This document shows positions 20,001 through 31,235 of a stretch of DNA of 64,000 nucleotides, in pieces (position 1 is the first letter of the stretch; each line of letters starts with the position of its first letter). Under the pieces are notes generated by a model. The model was not told the origin of the DNA. It worked only from the letters and a program-made list of their open reading frames with translations, and searched no databases. The DNA is from Halichondria panicea (taxonomy: Eukaryota; Porifera; Demospongiae; Suberitida; Halichondriidae): the NCBI RefSeq assembly GCF_963675165.1, contig NC_087382.1, positions 6,992,315 through 7,056,314 of the forward strand. Reading direction: 5' to 3'. The position numbers and the translations under genes were made by a program.

Positions 20001-20330
20001 TTACAGCCACACACACATTCAACCACAACCACACACTTCATCCACACAAAAACACCCATACACACACTCAACCAAGACACACCCCTATACATATAAAAGT
20101 ACAAAACTCACACATGGCTCTCTCCAGCACTCAGACTTCTCAAAATAGCTTCCACTTCCTCAACTCAGACCTCACAGAACGTCACAGAACTTTACAGAAT
20201 CTTTAGAAGACACAGACGTCTCAAAAGTCTTGTTAATAGTTTCCTGACACTTGACATGTGCTTAGTCCAATTGGAAATGATGCACACCAACCACCCTTTA
20301 CCTTTTTTATGAAAAATAACTTTCTTGCTT

Positions 20331-20840
20331 AATAAAGTGTTACACTCCCCCATATTGCATCCACGTGTTATACGAGTGTTTAAGAACGACATACTAAAAG
20401 TAGAGAGCCCCAAAAAATAAAACTCCATGTTTGTGACATTTAGGGACTTATCTTCCCTAATAAACTCTCTCCTCTCCCCATATTGCAATCAGGTGTACAT
20501 ACAAGTGTTACAAATGACATACTAAAAGGAGAGAGCTCAAAAACTATAACCCTAGGTTTGAGACATTTATGGACTTATCTTCCCTAATAAACTCCCCCCT
20601 GTCCCCATATCGCAATCATGTGTACATGCAAGTGTTGTAAATGACATACTAAAAGGAGAGAGCTCAAAAACTATAACACTAGGTTTGAGACATTTAGGGA
20701 CTTATCTTCCCAAATAAACTCCCTCCTCTCCCCACATCGCAACCATGTGTACATACAATTGTTAGAAATGACATACTAAAAGGAAAGAGCCCAAAAACTA
20801 AAACCCTAGGTTTGGGACATTGAGGGACATAACGTCCCTT
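20331..20840. repeat. Four tandem 127-bp repeats at the 5' end of copy B
   Basis: Units starting near 20331, 20458, 20585 and 20712 share CCCCATATTGCA, GACATACTAAAAGGAGAGAG and CCCTAGGTTTG. Element A has one unit at 8195-8320. Multiplication of a terminal unit in one copy suggests slippage or recombinase action at the end. Confidence 0.85.
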
Positions 20841-20984
20841 GATGCCCCAATTTTGATGCATTGTGTTAACCCAAACCCTGACACTACACAGAGTCCCATA
20901 TAGTTGTTAAATGTATCACAATAACCCACGATAGTGCTCTCATTGTGTGGTAGGGTTTAGTGTCCCTTAAAAAGGAGTTAATGT

Positions 20985-21440
20985 TAGGGTTAGGGTTAGG
21001 GCCATGGTTTTGCGTCCTTTTTGCGTCGACCCAAAAACGTCCTTTTTTGGTCTCAAAACGTCCTATTTCGTCATTTCCGTCCCCGTCCCTGTCCCTTCCC
21101 AGATATTTCGTCCCTCTGCCAGCAAAGAAAAAAGGGACTGAGCGTCCTTTTTTTGTCGCCCAAAACATTTTTTTCGTCCCATTTTCCCGTCTCCAGTCTC
21201 CAGTCTCCAAAAAATTTTTTCGTCCCAAAAATTTCTCGTAAGTCCCTTTTGGAGCGAGGGGAAATTGTCCCGTCCCTTTTGGAGCGGGGGGGAAATTGTC
21301 CCGTCCCTTTTGGAGCGGGGGGAAATTAAATTGTCCCGTCCCTTTTGGAGCGGGAGGAAATTGTCCCGTCCCTTTTGGAGTGGGGGGAAATTGTCCCGTC
21401 CCTTTTGGAAGGGGGGAAAAATTGTCCCGTCCTTGTTTCC
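20985..21440. repeat. GTCCC array with GGAGCGGGGGGAAATT units
   Basis: It begins with three TTAGGG-like units (GGGTTAGGGTTAGGG) and passes through GTCCTTTTT-type repeats into six 37-43 bp units of GTCCCGTCCCTTTTGGAGCG plus GGGGGAAATT. Both-strand open frames here are by-products of the repeat. Confidence 0.85.
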
Positions 21441-21527
21441 GAAACATTCTTGCGTCCTATTTAATTTAAATTCAAGCCCTGCTAGTGTTAGTCTCATGTT
21501 CATAATATGACATATAAATTAAGTCCG

Positions 21528-21800
21528 CAAAAAACAAATCATCATGTGGTATGGTCATGTGACGAGATGGAAGGTCATAAAATACACAATAACTAAAGCG
21601 AAAACAAATCATCATGTGGTATAGGTATAAGGTATAGTGGTCATGTGATGAGATGGAAGGTCATAAATACACAATAACTAAAAGCAGTAGGCAGAAGACA
21701 AATCATTATGTGGTATACGATCAAAAATACACAATAACTCAAGCAGTCGGCAGAATGTGAAGTATAGAGATGGAAGGTCAAGCAGGACTGCAAACAGATC
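21528..21800. repeat. Three degenerate tandem repeats of about 85-90 bp
   Basis: Units share ACAAATCATCATGTGGTAT, GATGGAAGGTCATAAA and TACACAATAACTAA. They lie just beyond the 3' end of the copy C recombinase gene. Confidence 0.75.
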
Positions 21801-21924
21801 CAGTTATGACAAGTACTTGACAATGTTCTTTACTTTGTCCTGGATCTGTTTGCAGTCTCTCTTCACAGTGGGGTGAAGGCTTAGAAATACCTTGCAGTTG
21901 TGTTTGTGGGCTGTTGATCCAGTT

Positions 21925-23640
21925 TTAATCTCCTCTGAGAAGTATTTTGCGATGAGTTCTGTCTCTTCCTTTGTGTAGGACCACCCTTTTCTTCTTATGA
22001 ATTACCATCGGCGAGTCCTCCCTTCTTCTTTTCCTAGTAGTGTCCGAGGTGTCCAAGGAGTTTGTTGCCTCTTTTTCGACTTCATCCTCGGAGGTGTCGG
22101 AGGAGTCTTTGACCGTTGCTTGGTGTATCAACTCGACTGCCTTAGCTGAGTGTGAGGCAGAGGCAAAGGCGTGATAGTGCAGCACCTCTGTTTCCGTCAA
22201 GTGGGACAGGTGCCTGGCAGTCATCAGGCTGTCCTTGGGGTCGAGCTTTGTCGCTGCTGCAGTGGAAGCTAGTTTGCGTGATCTGGTAGCCGAAATGGGC
22301 TTCAACCTGAAATGGTTGAATATCTGACGCGATCTTTGGTTGAAGTTATTAAAGTCGCGTCCACCAGAGAGGACTAGTAGCCTGTTGGAGGTGTTATTGG
22401 CTATCTGGACAGGGCGGATGTACTGGACGTACAGGTCCACCATTTGAACGTCCAGTTCAGTGATAACCAGTTTTTGCTGTTCCGGATATGGAAGTTTTGT
22501 GATCTGCCACCTGGACGACGTATAGAGTACGCTGATCCTGCTTGCAGGTCTCCTTTCTCTCATACTCCGCCAAGAGGCAGTTCACAACTGCTCCAGGTCT
22601 CTGCCAGGATCTGTATACGGTTAGAATAAGGTCAGGGTCAACAAGTGTTAGCTAATTGTACCTGAATGTGAGCGGGATAGATATAATTGTTGAGCACTCG
22701 TCCATTAGTTTGGCAGTGATGGGAAGGCCACTCATGACCTTGTCGCAGGCGTCTACAAATAGGTCCCATATTGGGGTGTGGTCGATGAGTTTGTTGAGGT
22801 CGTCCATCTCGAGGCCGTCTGTTGATACCATTTCCTGCCTGACGGCTCTCTTGATGGACTTCTTTTTCCTCCAAGTTGCCTTCCACCCCAACATGACTTC
22901 AGACATGTGAGTTGATTCCTTGTACGCCTCAGAGTCCAACTTGTATGTGGTTGCTCTGAGGAACTTCAGTGCTGCCTCAAAAGTGTCTAGCTTGGACAGC
23001 TTTCCATCTACACCTACCGCCTGGTCCAGCTCAGTGAAGTAATTGAGTACCTGCTTCCTGTTGAGGAGGTGGTTCCACACCGGTTCCGTCGCGAGGGGGT
23101 CGGTTGCATATTTGAGGAATTTTGAGATGTCCACGCACATCTCATGGGCCACTTTACTCGTGCGCTCCTTCCCATCAACACTCATCAAATGTTTCTTAAA
23201 CAATAGTATGGTTGGGGCTGTTGATGGGGAAGCGCGGGAAGGTCCTGGTTCCACTCTTCCCTGCCCCTAACCTCTCCTGGATTCCCAGCATTGGAGCCTC
23301 ATCTGGTTGGGCAGGGAAGAAGGATGAGGTAATGGACGGCTGCCCCCTCGTGCTCCTGATGGTCGGGTGCCCCACCTGGGACTTCGTGGCCCTAGAGGCT
23401 TTGACCACCATCGCCAACCTCTCGCTCCTGTCGTACTGCGTGTGCTTCACTTTGATATGTTGTGACAGTTTTGCTTGTGGCTTGGCGTGGCATCCAGGCA
23501 CGGGGCATATCTTGTGGTGTCTTACGTCCACCCTCCTCTTCAGTGGCTGGTTGTGGAGTAAGTGATTGATTATAATTGTATTAAACACTAACCTTGTCTT
23601 GTTCCTCGTCGTCAGTGGTGTCGATGGAGATGTCGACACG
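21925..23640 (-). pseudogene. Zinc finger-tyrosine recombinase of copy C
   Basis: The finger CPVPGCHAKPQAKLSQHI begins the protein part. The core region follows (FKKHLMSVDGKERTSK onwards). An intron of about 60 bp (GTACAATT to TATACAG, 22611-22670) joins PLTF to SWQRPGAVV, restoring the Arg box. The Lys/His box is ADHKTS, the second Arg is in TRSRKLAS, and LSHLTETEVLHY supplies His and Tyr nine residues apart. Two frame changes occur in homopolymers: a G run near 23260 and an A5 run near 22476. They could be real decay or assembly errors. Otherwise all catalytic residues are kept. Confidence 0.7.
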
Positions 23641-24260
23641 ACGACGTTTCTGCTTCACCACATCCCCCTCATCTTCATCACGTGAATCAACTGGTGTCTG
23701 TAGCTGTGTCTTATGATTGATTATAATCGTATTAAACACTAACCTTGTCTTGTTCCTCGTCGTCAGTGGTGTCGATGGAGATGGGGTCGACACGACGACG
23801 AACAGGAACTACATCCCCCTCATCTTCGGGTGTCTGTAGCCGTGTGTTATGATAATTATCATAATTATATTAAATGCTAACCTCCTCGTCAGGGTAATCC
23901 TGTGACTCATATTGATCATGACCCTCATCCTGTGCCTCATCTTGGTCATCCTGTGGCTCATAGGTGTCCTTCGAGTGTGATGAGTTAGGGTGATTAGGGT
24001 TACGTTAGTGTAATGAATGACTCACCTCATGTAGTGCGGAGTCCTCCGGTGTCTTCTGGATTTTGTCATGTAGTACATGAGGTGTATTCTGAACGTGATC
24101 CATGTTCTGATTGTGATAGTTATGAATGAAATAGTGTGATGATTGACTTACCTCCGGTTTGTCATCCTCCTGTTTGAACCAGAGCACCCCCTCGTGTAAC
24201 TGAACAACTTTCATATTTTGAGTTGGGGTTAGAGAAGGAGAGGGTGTCATCTTGAAACAG
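23566..24260 (-). CDS. Acidic mini-exons of element C, with a duplicated exon
   Basis: The exon ending DISIDTTDDEEQDK before a GTTAGTG donor is present twice with a period of about 155 bp (ending near 23590 and 23744). Between and below are basic KQKRRRVD and VPVRRR starts. Further mini-exons near 23.88-23.97 kb and 24.02-24.26 kb encode Asp/Glu/His-rich peptides ending at GTAAGT or GTGAGT donors. Exon limits are approximate. Confidence 0.45.
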
Positions 24261-24347
24261 CGTACGGGGTCCTCCTGAATGTCATCGATGTTCTGAATTT
24301 AATTTAGGAATAAAATACTTAGTGTAATGAGAATGACTCACATCATA

Positions 24348-24767
24348 TGTGACAGGCTCTGGGAAAACCAGACTATTGGAGCAGAATTTAGTATTGAGCT
24401 ACAGCTAAATTTATGCCTATAGTATAAAATCTCAAATAAAATGTTATTGATGTATAAGTATCTACAGCCCTTCTACTACCTCTCTGTAAAATCTGATGCT
24501 CTAAATCCAACTCTTTCCATCGAAACGCTTCGTCCAAACTTTCGCTATTACCTTATTTTTCCTAATTAAGCAATCTTTGAGAGCCGTTTTTCTCAATACT
24601 ACATTTTACGGCTTCGAGTTTCCAACGCGCATAACTCGGGTATGAAACTAGGTATGTGAAAACTAAGCATATCATTGTGTAGGCAATGCTCTGCTCTATC
24701 ACTTGGTACATTAATCACCAAAATTTTAGTCTGCTCCAATAGTCTGGTTTTCCTAGAGCCTGTCACA
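24348..24767. mobile_element. 420-bp TGTGACAG-family MITE in element C
   Basis: Both ends carry TGTGACAGGCTCTGGGAAAA (right end TGTGACAGGCTCTAGGAAAA) and the inverted repeat continues through CCAGACTATTGGAGCAGA. The flanks are TA on both sides (24346-24347 and 24768-24769), extendable to ATAT. It has no coding capacity. A close relative of almost the same length sits at 58795-59215 in the opposite orientation. Confidence 0.88.
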
Positions 24768-24879
24768 TATTGTATGGGGTCCGCCTGAATGTGTGACTTT
24801 GCAGGTTTGCAATCGATGAAATAGGCCACGGGTGTGGCATGCTGAAGGTAATAATCGATGTTTAGTGTGATGACTGAAT

Positions 24880-25795
24880 CTGTCTTGACTAACCTGCTCT
24901 ACACTCGAGGGAGTGGTCTCCTCTTTCACGGGTGTGGCATGCTGATTCAGGTCTACACTCGGGGGAGGACTGTGTAGTACACTGTCATGCTGAAGGTAAT
25001 AATGATTGTTTAGATGTGATGACAGAATGTGTGTTGACAAACCTGCTCATTGAGGTCTATACTCGAGCTGTCCAAGGGAGTGGTCTCCTCTGTCACGGGT
25101 GTGGCATGCTGTGTGTAATCAATGATTATTTAGCGTGATGACTGAATGTGTGTTGACTAACCTGCTCATTGAGGTCTACACTCGAGCTGTCCAAGGGAGT
25201 GGTCTCCTCTGTCACGGGTGTGGCATGCTGTGTGTAATCAATGATTATTTAGTGTGATGACTGAATGTGTGTTGACTAACCTGCTCATTGAGGTCTACAC
25301 TCGAGCTGTCCAAGGGAGTGGTCTCCTGTGGCATGCTGTGTGTAATCAATGATTATTTAGTGTGATGACTGAATGTGTGTTGACTAACCTGCTCATTGAG
25401 GTCTACACTCGAGCTGTCCAAGGGAGTGGTCTCCTCTGTCACGGGTGTGGCATGCTGTGTGTAATCAATGATTATTTAGTGTGATGACTGAATGTGTGTT
25501 GACTAACCTGCTCATTCAGGTCTGGTACGCTGTCATGCTGAAGGTAATAATGATTGATTACATGTGATGACAGAATGTTTGTTGACTAACCTGCTCATTG
25601 AGGTCTACACTCGAGGGAGGACTCTGTAGTGGTACCCAGTCGAAGGGAGTGGTCACGGGTGTGGCATGCTGTAGTACGCTGTCATGCTGAAGGTAATAAT
25701 GATTGTTTAGTGTGATGACAGAATGTGTTTGACTAACCTGCTCACTCAGGTGTACACCGATGTCCAAGTGAGTGGTCTCCTCTTTCACGGGTGTA
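24880..25795 (-). repeat. Tandem array of whole 66-nt exons with their introns
   Basis: Units of about 118 bp each contain, on minus, an acceptor (TTACACACAG), a 66-nt open exon encoding HATPVTEETTPLDSSSVDLN plus EQ, and a donor GTTAGTC. Exact 66-nt exons are at about 25455-25390, 25228-25163 and 25109-25044. One unit (about 25336-25282) has lost 11 nt and is 55 nt long. Others are longer or shorter hybrids, at 25691-25591, 25538-25509 and 24992-24891, starting HDSVL instead. The 66-nt units add or remove 22 residues without changing the frame. Confidence 0.8.
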
Positions 25796-25827
25796 ACAAC
25801 TCAATGTGTCTTGTCTTGACTAACCTG

Positions 25828-26350
25828 GTCTACACCAAGCACACTCGAGGTTGCAAGTGGACTCTGTGTAAATGAATGACAAGTGATTAAGTCGTAATGA
25901 TATGTGACTAACCTCTTCATCACTGTTCCATGGCTCTTCCATCTATACGAACATAAAGAATTGTGTGCGTGATTTTGATGTGTGTGTGATGTTTGTGTGT
26001 GATGTGATTTTGACATAAAAATGAAATAATTAGACAAACCTCATCTATAGCTTGACTCGAATCCGTAACACGCTATTAGATTGACACATGAACGTCACTC
26101 ATTAATGAATGTAGTAAGCATCCCTAACCTGAAAAGTGTCCCAGGAGACGTTGAGGTCGTTGTCGAATGCCTGGTTTATCTCCGAAAGGCGATCTATGAT
26201 CTTTGACTGCTGCTGTACATGTTGTCTCAGAGCCTTGTTCAGAGAGGTCATATGACAGACCTGTTTGTACAACTGTAGTGTAGGATAATCATAGGGTATT
26301 CAAAGGCTTCTTAATGATCTAACCTCTTCTTTGGTCATTTCTGTGTCCAT
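25828..26350 (-). CDS. First exons of element C
   Basis: Exon 1 (26350-26324, MDTEMTKEE) ends at GTTAGATC. Exon 2 (26260-26129, 44 codons) follows TTGTACAAACAG and encodes a helical segment with LNKALRQHVQQQSKIIDRLS, a likely coiled coil, ending at GTTAGGG. Short exons follow: about 26072-26040 (RVTDSSQAIDE), 25943-25914 (MEEPWNSDEE) and 25866-25828 (SPLATSSVLGVDQ). All are phase 0 and all use GTTAG or GTTTG donors. The regular phase and donor pattern is the main support. Confidence 0.55.
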
Positions 26351-26351
26351 G

Positions 26352-26980
26352 ACCTGGCCGAGTTCCCTAACCCGAACCCTAACTCACTCCAGCAGCAACT
26401 TGTGTACAGTGAGATAACTGCAAAATTGAACAAGTTATGAGCCCTAACCCAGCAGCAAGTTGTGTAGCAGGCAAAGTGTATGCCCCATAATCATAATACA
26501 CTAACCCCAACAGCTACCTAATTCTCACCTAGGAACACTCTGACTGCTCATCTCAGCTCACTCAAAGCCTCAAAGAAGTCCCTCACAACAGCTAAAGGAG
26601 AGATGCTTGTCTTTAAACTTGTCTTGAAACTTGACTCTGGCGTGTGCGTGTGCGTGCGTACGTGTGTGTGCTGTCCCATTGTGATGAATACTATTTGTTG
26701 ACCTGATAGGCTTAACAGAAACGCCAGGTGAGGATAGTTTATCAGAACTACCAGCAACGGGGAAAGGAAGGTTAGTACAATTATAGTAAGCATTATGCAT
26801 TAATGGTCTAAGTTTTTTGCACTACTAATCGGTGCTGCACTGTACAAAGAGAGAGGTACATGTATGCAACAGCAAAATAGCCGCGGACAAAGTGCTAGAA
26901 ATATTTTAGCACTTCACTTATTGCCCACATGGTCTCTTCTTACATAATAATGTGTTCACTATTTTCTGCTCTATACGTTA
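26352..26980. other. 5' flank of element C, no gene
   Basis: It contains a TG/CG-rich tract at 26640-26680 and a palindromic GCTAGAAATATTTTAGC-like stretch near 26893. I see no coding sequence. Confidence 0.4.
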
Positions 26981-27543
26981 CAGGGCCTAGGAAAACCCCC
27001 CCCCCTTAACGCGGCACTAATTAAAATTAATTACCAATTTAGTAGAAATGAAAAACATGGGCAAAAAATTTTTTTTCACAGGTGCTAACTTCAACCCTTC
27101 CTCCTCAGGTATAATATTAAGGATATTAAGGACTGGGACCCTGGGACCTTCAATTATTACTGAATCAGCTAAAACGCAGCCACCCCCACGATTTTTAATA
27201 TGTTTTGCGTGTAAAAATTCTGGATAGCTACTTATCGAACTAAAAACGGTGTTCTAAACCTTCCTTTTAGCTCTTAATTCTTAGTGTAGTAGGTAGTTCA
27301 AAGGCTTAAGCAGACATATCTGCTGGGAGGGAGCCACTTCTTTGGCCAAAGGCAAGTGACATTTATATTTTTATAGGCTAATAACTTACTCTAAATAGAA
27401 CATGATGCTCTGCTTAAGCCTTTGAACTACCTACTACACTAAGGAACACCGTTTTTAAAAAAGACAAGTAGCTATCCAGAATTTTTACACACAAAACTGC
27501 GTTTTAGCTGATTCAGCAATAATTGAAGGTCCCGGTCCCAGTC

Positions 27544-30500
27544 GGCAGTCTGCAATCGGTGGACTGGACTACTGGACTGGACTGGAATGGAATGGACCTT
27601 TTAACCTTTCTGTACATGCGCAGTAACAACTTTTGCAATAATATTCAAGTTCGCTTTTGCAATAATAATAATAATATGAACAAAGATAGGCAGAAGACAA
27701 AAATTAAAGTATGAGTGCAAATAATATTAAATTTCTTCAAGGCAGAAAGAGTCCAAATTGGGTACTGAGTAATTGTTTGTGACGATTGTCTAGTTTTGAC
27801 GACACATTTTCTGGGACAACAACACCATAAGGCACAAAAGATGGCCAAACAGAAAAAATACAAGCAACATTACAGTGGTAAGTATACGTTCCCAAACCGA
27901 GACTGTGGGCAAGTGCTTCCAGGTAAAGTGAAGGAGCGCCATTCCTCGTGTTGTATGCACAAATCATAAGGTGAGCCCAACTCCTTAGAGTATCTTCCTC
28001 GACATCCATTACAAACACTGATATTTCCAACAATAAAGTGCACCTTGAAGGGACTTTGTGTCTGTGATGCAGTGGGCACATAGGGGTTGTAAGAAGGCCC
28101 AGAAATACCATAAGAATCCAAAGGATTGGGGCAATTATAGCTGTTGACTATAGATGCATTAACAAGACAAGAACTAGCAGGTGATTGGGACTGATGGACA
28201 GGCATGGGAACTCTTGTATCAAATTGATTGGAACATTTTCGTTTGGCAGGTGGTTTTCCTCCTTTTCGTCCACGACCCTTGGTGTATCAGTCACAGCAAG
28301 CATAAGCAAGCATATGAAGACTAGGGGTACGTTTTACTTTCGTCACAGCAGCAATTAATTCACACAAACGATCGGTACTAATAGCTGTAGCCACAACATG
28401 AGAACAGATACCTGCAGATTTGTAGTGTGGACAGTCGCTATCACAAGTCATACTGCCATTTTTCTTTGGGGTAACCAAGTGAGGCCTTTTCCTAGATTTA
28501 CTGATTACCATTCTGGCAGCGTCATCACAACCTGGGGCAGGTACAATGCCATTAGCAGTCTCCAGAATCTCTTTTGCTTTGCGAGCTATTCCTTCAATCG
28601 TTACGATTGGTAGGCCTAGAGAAGATTCGATGGGCTTAAAGCTCTCTACTACAGACAATACAGAAGGAAACGCGGACTTGTCAGAGCTTGGCCCAGAAAT
28701 GTCACTAGCAAACAACACGTCACTAGGGTCTTTTACATCACAAACAGAGAGAGAATTGACCTTCTTAAGATGTTTTACTCGTTGATCTCTTGACATTGAA
28801 AACCATTTGGCCTCGGATACTTCTAAATGTTTGTACTGTGGACGGAGTGTACTGTGGACGGAGTTGATACTTTCCACGTCCGACTACGGCACGTTCTACT
28901 TCACGTTCTTGCTCTTCACATACTTCTTTCAATTTCAATATGAAGTCAGGTAGTTTGTTTTGCTTGTAGGACACAGCATTCTTCAAAACGCTATTCACAG
29001 TTTCACTGGCGTTAGTGTAAAACTTGTCTGGTGGTGATCCAAGACCTGCTTCCTCGCGAACTGGCTTGAGCATTGAGCGACGAATTACATCCACTTTGTT
29101 TTTAGTGAACCAACTGCAGAAAGGAGCACACAATTCCAATTCAGACCACTTTTCAATAAGCATATCCACTTTTTCCTTGAAGTCACAATCGTCACTCGCA
29201 TCAACAAGTCCTTCTACAAAAGTGGAACCAATCCAAACACATCATCCAGTATGATCTCTCTGACTTCTTGTGGAACACCACATTTCGATAGCTCCTCTTT
29301 AATATTACGACGAACATGGATAAAACATGAGAGGTGCCTTGATAGATGAAATTCATGGGAAAATGCATCTATTAAGGCTCTTTCCCCATCAGTGCCAAAA
29401 GCCCGAAGTTTAACCAGCTCTTTTTTCTGACCAACTAGAGACGACGCAAAAAAGAGATACGTTTGAAAATCTTTCTTTTAGTGTAGTGTATTAGAATTGG
29501 ACCAATCATCACTGGTGGTTTCTTTGTGCGACAAGTTTCTAGTAGCAGGTGACGATAGGTGGCAGGCGTAACATCGAATTCACCTAAATTAAACGTTGGA
29601 TCAATGGTCAAAACACAACTTTCAAAAGGGCCGCAACAAAACTGAGCAACATCATTTAATTGACGATCACTTGCAACTATAATGGCAGGGTTCGGATATG
29701 CCTTAATATCTCTAGCAAATTTGTTTCCCGAATCTTCCATGTGTGCACGAAACATAACTGCATACAATGCATCACCATTAGTAACACCAGTGTTTTCAAT
29801 CGAATTAGACACTTTATTGCGCTTAAAATTTGTTACTTGCTGCTCATTTCGAGGTAATTCTCCAGGATATGATGCACAAACTATTCCACCCTTGCTTGCA
29901 GATACACTCGCAACTGTGTGCTTGGGTCCAGAGCGCTCACATTCTCCCTTAATATGTGCCGCAGTACTTGGAAGAGTAGAATAGTAAGGGTTTCCGGATT
30001 TACTATTTCCATGAGGAGAAATACTGGGTGTGAATCCACTTGGTAGATAGTACACAACAAGGCACAGTGGGTGTGGATTGTAATGTTGATCTGAAGAAAA
30101 ATTATTACTTTAAATCAACTGTACCGTACTTCTTCTAAAAAAGGCCTCCTTCTAATAAGGCGCCACCTCTCGTACCATATAAATTCATTGGCTATTTCTT
30201 GTTTTGCATACATGAAAAGGTAATCACTAAGAGGTTTAAAAGAAGTATGGTAGTTATAATGGTGCTTACCTGAAACAAATCCAATAACTCTACGAAACGA
30301 TGAGTTGGAAGGATGATTGCTATGGAGTCTTCTTAGATAGTACACATTTCCTGATGCACCTGGTCCGCAGCGTTCTACACGGACATCATCATGTGTGTGA
30401 TATTGGTCTTGAATGGAATGGGGTGAGACCCGGAATGATTCCACTTTCCAAAAAAGTCCTTGCGCACATCATCAGGATGTTTGAGTTTTGAAACATCCAC

Positions 30501-31235
30501 AACAAAAGTAGTACTGTTTTTTACTTGTACTGATAAAGGCCAAGTAGAGCACACCTTCGATTTGTCTATCTTAGGATTCAGCAAAAGCTTCAACATACTC
30601 TCAGCACTGTACGATGTGGGAGGCTTCTCAAAACCCTCTGGGTGAAGATGATCATCACTGGAAAACAATACTTCAGTTAATTAACATTTTCCATAGACAC
30701 AGAATGATACATATTGGGCCTACACACTAGGTACATGTTCTAGTCCCCAATGCCAATGCCATCTCCCACTTTCCACTAGATCTGAGCTGTACTTATTACT
30801 CATCAGTAGAGGCATAGCTGTCGTCACTATCATCAAACTTCAATTCTCGTTTAACAGGGCTTGAGTCCAACTTTCCAAAAACAGATCTAGATTGGTATAA
30901 TTATAACTAACTACATGTACAACTATAAAATAAATGTGCTCTCTATATAACATAAGAGTTTATTACATACCGATAGCTAGAAGCACAGATGACTTTCAGG
31001 GGAGAATTATAACTGCCATCTGCTTCACCTTCACTTTCAGAGGATATGATTATTGGAGCCTTACTGCTCATAATTATTACAAGATTAGCACAGATTTAGA
31101 TTAATCTATCTTCATGTACTAAGGTTTGGCACATGGCAAATATGTACTGCGCATGTGCAGAAAGGTTAAAAGGTCATTCCAGTCCATTCCATTCCAGTCC
31201 AGTCCAGTAGTCCAGTCCACCGATTGCAGACTGCC
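27544..31235 (-). mobile_element. MULE DNA transposon
   Basis: The 3692-bp element has inverted repeats of about 90 bases starting GGCAGTCTGCAATCGGTGGA, rich in GGACTGGACT repeats and ending near CATGCGCAGTA. A perfect 9-bp target duplication GTCCCAGTC lies at 27535-27543 and 31236-31244, the size expected for Mutator-like elements. It carries one multi-exon transposase gene on minus. Confidence 0.92.
27870..31071 (-). pseudogene. MULE transposase with SWIM zinc finger, broken
   Basis: The first exon starts at ATG 31071 (acidic, Ser-rich) and splices at GTATGT after 30971. Later exons start at about 30657 (after TTTTCCAG) and 30091 (after TTCTTCAG). The DDE core has Asp in VLTIDPTFNLGEFDV, then PPVMIGPILIHY, and Asp in AFGTDGERALIDAF. 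The SWIM finger is CDSDCPHYKSAGICSH. The C-terminal block has FKVHFIVGNISVCNGC and YDLCIQHEEW. Frame shifts occur near 30410 (in a CACACA run), near 29440, near 29225, and at 28833-28864 through a 16-bp tandem duplication. A stop at 28287 precedes the last block. The gene is therefore inactive as read. Confidence 0.85.

Larger units (their letters stand above)
17390..20970 (-). mobile_element. Crypton-like recombinase element B, 3'-truncated
   Basis: The order matches element A: GTCCC-flanked 5' end with palindrome, CA-rich 5' region (20010-20310), coiled-coil exon, repeat exon (19290-19712), short acidic exons (18720-19220), zinc finger and recombinase. The 3' quarter, with the MSH...Y active-site end, is absent. 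The 5' flank (20750-20970) aligns with the flank of A at 8190-8344 plus 10825-10940, across the site where the Tc1/mariner element sits in A. Confidence 0.6.
21830..26351 (-). mobile_element. Crypton-like recombinase element C
   Basis: This is the most diverged of the three copies and has the clearest exon structure. It has a first exon MDTEMTKEE (26350-26324), a coiled-coil exon (26260-26129), and many phase-0 mini-exons down to 23.6 kb including a tandem array. A zinc finger and recombinase end at 21925. A 420-bp MITE lies in the mini-exon region. Outer ends are not defined; no target duplication is seen. Confidence 0.6.

Noticed and set aside
19910..20206. Plus-strand frame with TATAAAAG upstream
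   Set aside because: It is low-complexity His/Thr sequence from CA-rich repeats antisense to the copy B 5' region.
20884..21503. Gly/Pro/Lys repeat proteins of 146-187 codons
   Set aside because: They arise from the GTCCCGTCCCTTTTGGAGCG array on both strands.
24880..25795. CRISPR-like array
   Set aside because: Repeat units are about 118 bp with conserved splice sites and near-identical spacers; the context is eukaryotic. It is an exon array.
1130..26351. DIRS retrotransposons as the source of the recombinases
   Set aside because: No reverse transcriptase or RNase H is found near any of the three copies, and each has its own zinc finger and multi-exon 5' half.
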